DNA from: Chromera velia
Lineage: Eukaryota; Sar; Chromeraceae
Direction: 5' to 3'
Assembly: GCA_018398765.1 (NCBI GenBank)
Contig: JAHBMJ010003124.1
Location: 1 to 13,062, forward strand
DNA length: 13,062 bases
Shown here: positions 8,901 through 13,062 of the stretch, in pieces
Numbering within the stretch: position 1 is the stretch's first letter
Layout: every line of letters begins with the position of its first letter
The notes under the pieces: generated by a model
Databases searched by the model: none
Seen by the model: only the letters and a program-made list of their open reading frames with translations
Told to the model about the DNA's origin: nothing
Made by a program: the position numbers and the translations under genes

Positions 8901-10848
8901 ATGCAGTCGCTTCCCCCTCACGTGCCTGTTTGGGCAATCCGAAGAGATAGTAGGCCAGCGAGATCGCACTCAAGAGAAAGAACACAGAGGAGACGCCAAA
9001 CACCAAAGCGAATTCTCCACTCGTTGCCTGCCCTTCTGCCGTCTCCTTCTTGTCCCTCGCGATGGCTGCCGATGCTTGCCAGATACCCACGGCAACCAGG
9101 GGAGTGAAGAAGACGAACGACAGGTCAAAAACCATTTGGTGAATTGAATTGAAACGGTTTCGTTCGGCATCCGTCACCTGCAAACAGCGCAACAACATTT
9201 CTGTTCCGTCTATTTCTTACCACAGGAAAAAGAAGCAGTGCGATCGCAGAAGGAAGCGAGGGGTGACACACGCCCTCCCTCACGACATCAGAATCTCACA
9301 AGACAAGATACAAAACTTCCATACTGGAAAACAACCACCCCACCCACCAACGCATCAACGCACCCACCCACCGGAAGTCGGTACTGGAGGGAGAGAGTGT
9401 CCAACCCCCCGCAATCGATGTCCACCACGTTCGCGAACGCAACCTGCATGAACGAGAGAGGGGATGAGCGGAAAGGTAAGACCGGAACCAACATCGTTCT
9501 CTGGAAGTGGTCAGCAAAATGGGGCAATAAGAGAAGCAAGACAGGATGCTAGAAGGAGCAATTCTAAAAGAGTCATTTCGCTGAGCTCCACGGTACTCTG
9601 TTGACACGCAATCGTTCTACCGAGCCCCTCTGTCAAGATACTTCCTCCTGTCCTCTCCCTGGTCTTAACATGCAAGCACAGGACCTCTGAAGATGTCCAC
9701 ATCCACGCACAGCAAGAAAACAGGACGTTGAAAAAAAAGGCTTCTGTCTTAAGTGCCTGCACCCCACTCACCTGCGTTCCATCAAGAAACATGAGGGTGA
9801 TGAAGAGTGCCGCAAAGACGGTAGGGTTCCCTATCTGGTCCCGGAGACCCCATTTGAGACCCCACCAGGAGAGGGGGACCAAAATGGACCAGATCACCAG
9901 ACGGCCAATCGTCGTGACATTCAACATCAAACGAATACTTGCCCTCTGCAGTCATACAGCAAGAGATGAAGCTCTTTGATCATCGTCTCCTTGTTCATCT
10001 TTATCTCTCTATGTCTTTCTCTCTTTCAGTCTGCCTCCCTTTCTTTTTCTCTGTGTGGATGAGCGGTCCTTCTTATTCTCTCTGTGGGTCCTTATGTGCG
10101 TGTTAACGTGCGTGCGTCCGTTCGTGAGGTTGGAGAGTCAGAGAGACACCGGGGCAGGAAGCGGATCAAGTCGGTGGGGGTGGGAAAGGGGCCTTCAAAT
10201 ACAAGGCAGAAAGAAGCGCAGGCAGATGCGGCTGAGAAAAACTAGTCACTCACAAAGGCAGAGAACCTAATTTGCTGAGTCAGAATTCCTTTCAGTCAGA
10301 TGGCATTCACAAGACTCCGTCAGTCAGTCCGACTGGGAATCAGTCTGCATGACGGGCGTACGGCCATCCTGGCAAAAACAAAGGCAGGCATACAGGTAGA
10401 CTGAAGAAGAAAGACAAGGACAGACTTGTGCGAAGGCCCCTGCGAGAGGAGATAGGAATATGAGAGCAAGGTTGAAGGCCACCCTCGACCACCAGAGACC
10501 ATCCTCGTCTTCAAGCATCGTCTGCACGACCATCATGAACATGGACCACCACACAGCCTGCTTGGCCACATTCGCCAGCTGTCCGTACAAATACGCATTC
10601 CATATCCTGTGCCCTCTCTTCTCTTCGTCTGCTGTGGCAAAGGGAAGGTCCGAGACTGTGGAGTCACTGGGGGCATCTGGCTCCTCTCCTTCACCTTCTT
10701 CTGGGTCGTCGAATGGGTTAGAGAACGCACCCCCTGCTGGGCCCGAAAGGCCGTTTTCATCCTCTTTCCTCCTGCTGCCCGAACTTCCAGCCCCAGGATG
10801 CCTACTGGCAAGGGGGTAGGAGGTGTCTGCTGTGATTTCTGAAGTCAT
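5948..10848 (-). CDS. 12-TM major facilitator superfamily-type transporter, about 12 exons
   Basis: Likely exons: 10848-10426, 9945-9772, 9443-9372, 9177-8922, 8623-8333, 8025-7948, 7706-7603, 7524-7405, 7352-7185, 6906-6813, 6401-6318, 6171-5948 (stop 5950-5948). All junctions agree in phase (0,0,0,1,1,1,0,0,0,1,1), giving about 695 residues. An in-frame TGA 9 bases upstream supports the start. Residues 1-95 are a hydrophilic, acidic tail with an NPF motif. Twelve hydrophobic segments follow at about 96-112, 122-140, 155-172, 182-206, 238-257, 278-301, a charged central loop 309-380, then 382-404, 420-442, 524-545, 567-590, 603-621 and 622-637. SPLAGAFAQ..IRLML after TM2 resembles degenerate MFS motif A; GKLGGFLAGWYMNR after TM8 is its second-half counterpart. 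The two halves are alike (TxLED in TM1/TM7, FxD...N in TM4/TM10), as in MFS proteins. The substrate cannot be read from sequence. Uncertain points: exon 5 acceptor, inclusion of exon 8, exon 11 donor, and the 3' end. Confidence 0.82.
6472..6701 (-). CDS. Possible alternative terminal exon of the transporter
   Basis: Acceptor TTTTTGTTCAG/CT ends at 6702 and offers the phase needed after exon 10. The frame runs 76 codons to TGA at 6474-6472 (starts SCEPEGEGGNAHRI). It lacks the two last membrane segments that the exons at 6401-6318 and 6171-5948 provide, so I take it as intron or a minor, truncated form. Confidence 0.2.
7087..7175. repeat. Compound CT / CA / CG / GA microsatellite in a transporter intron
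   Basis: (CT)n, (CA)n with TATA, a CGCGCGCG run, CGCA repeats and (GA)n follow one another within the proposed intron 7184-6907. The GA end is 9 bases from the donor site. The middle 7102-7146 is mostly alternating purine and pyrimidine. Confidence 0.9.
7405..7524 (-). CDS. Exon 8 of the transporter, possible cassette exon
   Basis: This 120-bp exon is phase 0 on both sides, so including or skipping it keeps the frame. It has a good acceptor (CCTTCTGCGCAG) and donor (CTGCAG/GTCTGT). It encodes a basic, mostly hydrophilic segment (EFVGRKSLSVPIRKC...) without a membrane span, placed in the TM8-TM9 loop. Its flanking introns (78 and 52 bp) are far shorter than the others (172-480 bp). Skipping it would leave one 250-bp intron (7602-7353) and a 655-residue protein. 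Confidence 0.5.
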
Positions 10849-10867
10849 GAGATCTCAATCTTGGTTA

Positions 10868-10897
10868 TGGGTCAGTCAGTCAATCAGTCAGTCAGTG
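10868..10897. repeat. GTCA tetranucleotide repeat upstream of the transporter start
   Basis: About seven imperfect copies of GTCA or ATCA, 20-50 bases 5' of the minus-strand start codon, so probably in its 5' UTR or core promoter. A similar CAGT run lies at 10318-10330 in its first intron. Confidence 0.75.
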
Positions 10898-11160
10898 GAA
10901 AGCTCGAAAGAAATCCATCTTGGGTCCCGGGCCTCTTCTGCATTCTGAAGCTCAGCGAGAGACGTACTGAGGCCTTCTTTTAGCGTCTCTCCATGTCACG
11001 CAAGGAAGAAGATCTGAAGAAGGTGCTGAGTAGCTCATGCAAGACCAAATCTGGCACACGACACGTACACGACACACATACGACACACATGCTATTCTGA
11101 CACCCCTGACAGGACATGCAACCCGCACGATCGAATCGATCGGCACGCGATTCACTCCGC

Positions 11161-11188
11161 GTGCACCTTCAGGCATGCAGGGGTGCAC
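11161..11188. repeat. Hairpin, 7-bp stem
   Basis: GTGCACC and GGTGCAC form a perfect inverted repeat around a 14-base loop. Confidence 0.6.
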
Positions 11189-11196
11189 AACGCGTG

Positions 11197-11216
11197 CCGT
11201 GGCCCCCGAGCCACGG
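11197..11216. repeat. GC-rich hairpin, 7-bp stem
   Basis: CCGTGGC and GCCACGG pair perfectly around CCCCGA, 8 bases after the previous hairpin. There is no T tract and the context is eukaryotic, so I do not call a terminator. Confidence 0.65.
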
Positions 11217-11614
11217 TATCTGTAAGTTATACGACCGACGGGTTAGACCCTTCAGCAGAGTAGACGGGTATAACGTCGCCGTTCTGCCTGAAAGGCTCCA
11301 CTTTTCTTCGATTTTGGTTTTTTCTTCATGAATGAAGTCACACACTACACACAGCCCCATGGGTCTGCGCGAGTAGATCACAGACCACGGGAGAGTGATA
11401 GAATCTAATAGAATCCGTGAACATCTTCCTAAGTCTTGCTGTGGCTAGCTGTAGTATACTGTGGCACTAGTCGCCCATGAGGTCACTGTCCGTCTCCGAA
11501 AGTTACCGAAGGTATAAGAAAGCCTCACCCTGTACCCGTAAAATCTTTGCTGAAGTTTTTCTTCTAGGTTAGAAATTTAAAGTTAGAATGAGCTGTTTAT
11601 ATCGATGATCGATC

Positions 11615-11623
11615 TATGATAGT
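11615..11623. repeat. Direct repeat left of the small element
   Basis: TATGATAGT, repeated exactly at 11857-11865; putative target-site duplication. Confidence 0.65.
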
Positions 11624-11649
11624 GACCTCCCTGAAGCTAACTACCACTT

Positions 11650-11825
11650 AAAAGTTCAAGCCGCATTCTTAAATAAGCTTAAAAGTCTGCGCCGCAGGCG
11701 CAGATCATTTACTGTATTTTGAAAGCCAAAGCCGCATACCTGGATGGTGTTTTGACCATCTAGGCCGCAAGTGTGGACGGTTTCTTGAAAAACGATGCCG
11801 CAGATAGAGATCATCTTGATTATAT
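11650..11825 (+). repeat. Five degenerate ~33-bp repeats with a GCCGCA core
   Basis: GCCGCA occurs at 11660, 11691, 11731, 11764 and 11797 (spacing 31, 40, 33, 33). Each copy is preceded by a TGAAAA- or TTAAAA-like word about 10 bases upstream. Read from each core the copies give AAFLNKL, AAGADHLL, AAYLDGVL, AASVDGFL and AADRDHLD, an 11-residue pattern AAxxDGxL. A TAG and two frame changes break any continuous frame, so this is at best a coding relic. Confidence 0.6.
11688..11757. repeat. Two internal hairpins within the small element
   Basis: TCTGCGCC/GGCGCAGA forms a perfect 8-bp stem around the GCA of one repeat core (11686-11704). GATGGT/ACCATC forms a 6-bp stem around GTTTTG (about 11743-11760). 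Confidence 0.6.
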
Positions 11826-11856
11826 TTCTTCAAGTGGCACTTACGTTCAGGGAGGT

Positions 11857-11865
11857 TATGATAGT
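11857..11865. repeat. Direct repeat right of the small element
   Basis: TATGATAGT, exact copy of 11615-11623. Confidence 0.65.
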
Positions 11866-12437
11866 AAACATATAAGCCTTGAATACTAAAAGACGAGATC
11901 TTAAGATAGTGAATAGTGAATTGAGGCGATGTATGTACTTGATGTTACTCGATATACAAACTTGAATTTAGTGTTTACGTAACGATGTGAGCGTCTGAGT
12001 GACAATAAGTGGTTCTATGTATCAGAATGGAATGAGCCGCGCGCATGCCAAGCCTAGCCGCATACATGGCGTCGCGCCGTCTATGAGTCAATACACATGC
12101 AATGCAAGTCTATGCAGGTCAGTCAGTCTGAAAGCAATAGAGCATTGCTTTAGAGAGAAGTACGAACCTTGCATGAGAGAACTTGAACTTACGACCTATG
12201 AGCTCCGTTATGCTTAGCCTAGCCAACTAACTGCCACTCTCCAACGTGGTAGCAGAGTGGTCGACCCGCTCAGATAAGGTAGATTCGTTGACCGTCTTTG
12301 ACTGGTCGAATGAAGGTGTTGTCGCATCGTTCTCAGTTGGCGATTCCCTGAAGAGCGACGCACACAGCTACCCGAAAACATTCACAGGGACTTATTTCCC
12401 CGTGACAGGCTCCTTGCAGTTTCCTTTTCTTTGAAGA
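11866..12437. other. Intergenic region upstream of the third gene
   Basis: No exon chain seen. Contains a tRNA-like inverted pair around 12180-12300 and short open frames only. The sequence just before 12438 is expected to include the 5' UTR of the third gene. Confidence 0.45.
12180..12260. repeat. tRNA-like sequence with inverted AGAGTGG ends
   Basis: On the minus strand, AGAGTGGCAGTTAGTTGG and then, about 35 bases on, GGTCGTAAGTTCAAGTTC resemble A- and B-box regions of a tRNA. On the plus strand TAGCAGAGTGGTCGA (12250-12264) also resembles an A box. CCACTCT (12234-12240) and AGAGTGG (12254-12260) form a perfect 7-bp inverted repeat. The T stem does not pair; a degraded SINE junction is more likely than a functional tRNA. 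Confidence 0.25.
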
Positions 12438-13062
12438 ATGTCCAATCGGATGGTCGTGATGTCTGTGACGGATCGTTTCAGTCATTTTGTTTCGCTTGTT
12501 GAAGACTTTTCGGAGAAGTATGCGAACGTGTCCCTCAAGGAGGTGCGGAAGAACGGTGAGGCCTTCTTGCACGAGAGTCAACAACTGGTGGAGAAGCTTT
12601 CAGAGGTGGTAGGGGGCTGCCAACCGGCCGCGCCCACCCTTGAAGAGGAAGGGAAGGGCGATGAAGCAAAACAACGTCTGACCGGAAAGAAGCCGAAAGC
12701 ACGCAGGAGTCGAAGATTGACGGCAGCAGCTTGGGCCAACAAGCAAGCGGCAGAGAAGCCAATGGCATCACAGCAGCCATCACAGCAGTCACCTGGAGAT
12801 CAAAAAGCCGCTTCTGTGGGGAAAGAGAAAGGGAGAGGGAGGAGAAAGCAGGAAGGGCGCATTTCATGGCGCCGTTTACCAGTAAGGTCAGAGGGTAAGA
12901 GTCGCAGTGCGGTCGCGCGATTGGGAGAAGGAGGAGGGCGACTGCAGTCAGAAGGGCGGGGGTTTGGGAACAGCATCCAAGGCTCTCGTATGAATGTTCC
13001 GAGCGCTGTCGCCACGAGACAGGCAGGATTTGAGCCGCATGATATTTTGAACGGCCGAGGTG
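12438..13062 (+). CDS. Unrecognised protein, N-terminal part, runs off the window
   Basis: I do not recognise this protein. An uninterrupted frame of 208 codons starts at ATG 12438, with an in-frame TGA six bases upstream (12432-12434), and is still open at the window edge. Residues 10-60 (TDRFSHFVSLVEDF, then KEVRKNGEAFLHESQQLVEK) look helical and possibly coiled-coil. Residues 84-102 are a basic patch, GKKPKARRSRRLTAAAWAN, that could serve as a nuclear localisation or nucleic-acid-binding segment (inference). Then come SQQPSQQSP repeats and a Gly/Arg/Lys-rich region to about 180. Possible donors CCA/GTAAGG (12881-12882) and GAGG/GTAAGA (12894-12895) lie inside, so the real exon may end there even though the frame continues. 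Codon choice looks coding (many GAG, AAG, CTG). It diverges from the transporter gene. What else: an exon of a larger regulatory or chromatin protein. Confidence 0.6.
   Translation, partial: MSNRMVVMSVTDRFSHFVSLVEDFSEKYANVSLKEVRKNGEAFLHESQQLVEKLSEVVGGCQPAAPTLEEEGKGDEAKQRLTGKKPKARRSRRLTAAAWANKQAAEKPMASQQPSQQSPGDQKAASVGKEKGRGRRKQEGRISWRRLPVRSEGKSRSAVARLGEGGGRLQSEGRGFGNSIQGSRMNVPSAVATRQAGFEPHDILNGRG

Larger units (their letters stand above)
10898..11614. other. Intergenic region upstream of the transporter gene
   Basis: No exon chain or meaningful open frame. Holds a CACGACACACATACGACACACA run (about 11057-11090), GC-rich hairpins at 11161-11216 and otherwise unremarkable sequence. The promoter of the minus-strand transporter is expected here, but I could not point to a TATA box or another defined element. 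Confidence 0.5.
11624..11857. mobile_element. Small inverted-repeat element (MITE-like), about 234 bp
   Basis: The left arm starts ACCTCCCTGAA at 11625. The right arm, reverse-complemented from 11856, starts with the same 11 bases. Over about 28 bases roughly 23 match, ending in a shared CCACTT block. The direct repeat TATGATAGT occurs at 11615-11623 and again at 11857-11865, immediately outside the arms apart from one extra G on the left. This gives an 8-9 bp target-site-like duplication, a size seen with hAT and Mutator-like elements. No transposase is present. The interior holds five degenerate ~33-bp repeats. Confidence 0.7.

Noticed and set aside
11650-11825. CRISPR-like array, because of regular ~33-bp spacing of a common core
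   Set aside because: The core is only six bases, the units are degenerate along their whole length, the spacing is irregular (31, 40, 33, 33), and the region is eukaryotic.
12246-12434. Plus-strand 62-codon frame just before the third gene
   Set aside because: No domain, ends three bases before the ATG of the longer frame, and overlaps the tRNA-like inverted pair; more likely 5' UTR sequence.

Overview
The window looks like nuclear DNA of a microbial eukaryote. It has many short GT-AG introns (mostly 50-550 bp), acceptors that almost always end in GCAG, dense microsatellites, and mobile-element remnants between genes. I see no bacterial gene order, Shine-Dalgarno sites or CRISPR array. The style (small exons, TGCAG acceptors, long pyrimidine/purine tracts) would fit an alveolate or another protist with a medium-sized genome, but no lineage marker is present, so that placement is a weak inference.

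Layout. (1) Positions 1-2201, plus strand: the 3' part of a multi-exon gene I do not recognise. Its exons join in compatible phases into an acidic, repeat-bearing C-terminus that stops at 2199-2201. One intron is full of GTAACC motifs and another carries a CCTT microsatellite. (2) 2202-3312: no convincing gene; a GA microsatellite, a tRNA-like (SINE-like) sequence and a GATAAT-rich stretch. (3) 3324-4472: a 1.15-kb non-autonomous element with TTTGA-rich terminal inverted repeats, flanked by near-identical 11-bp direct repeats. (4) 4484-5727: intergenic, ending in a strongly strand-asymmetric pyrimidine tract. (5) 10848 down to 5948 (possibly 5728), minus strand: the main gene. About 12 exons encode a roughly 695-residue, 12-TM protein of the major facilitator superfamily type, with recognisable N/C half-repeats. 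(6) 10849-12437: the intergenic region behind it, with hairpins, a compact 240-bp inverted-repeat element carrying five degenerate ~33-bp repeats, and a tRNA-like inverted pair. (7) 12438-13062, plus strand: the start of an unrecognised protein with a coiled-coil-like N-terminus and a basic, low-complexity continuation that runs off the window.

Genes 1 and 2 converge. Gene 2 and gene 3 diverge and share the 11-12.4 kb upstream region. Nothing shows that the three genes work together. The features most worth follow-up are the two inverted-repeat elements with target-site-like direct repeats, the decayed 11-residue repeat inside the smaller one, and the paired acidic motifs of the transporter.
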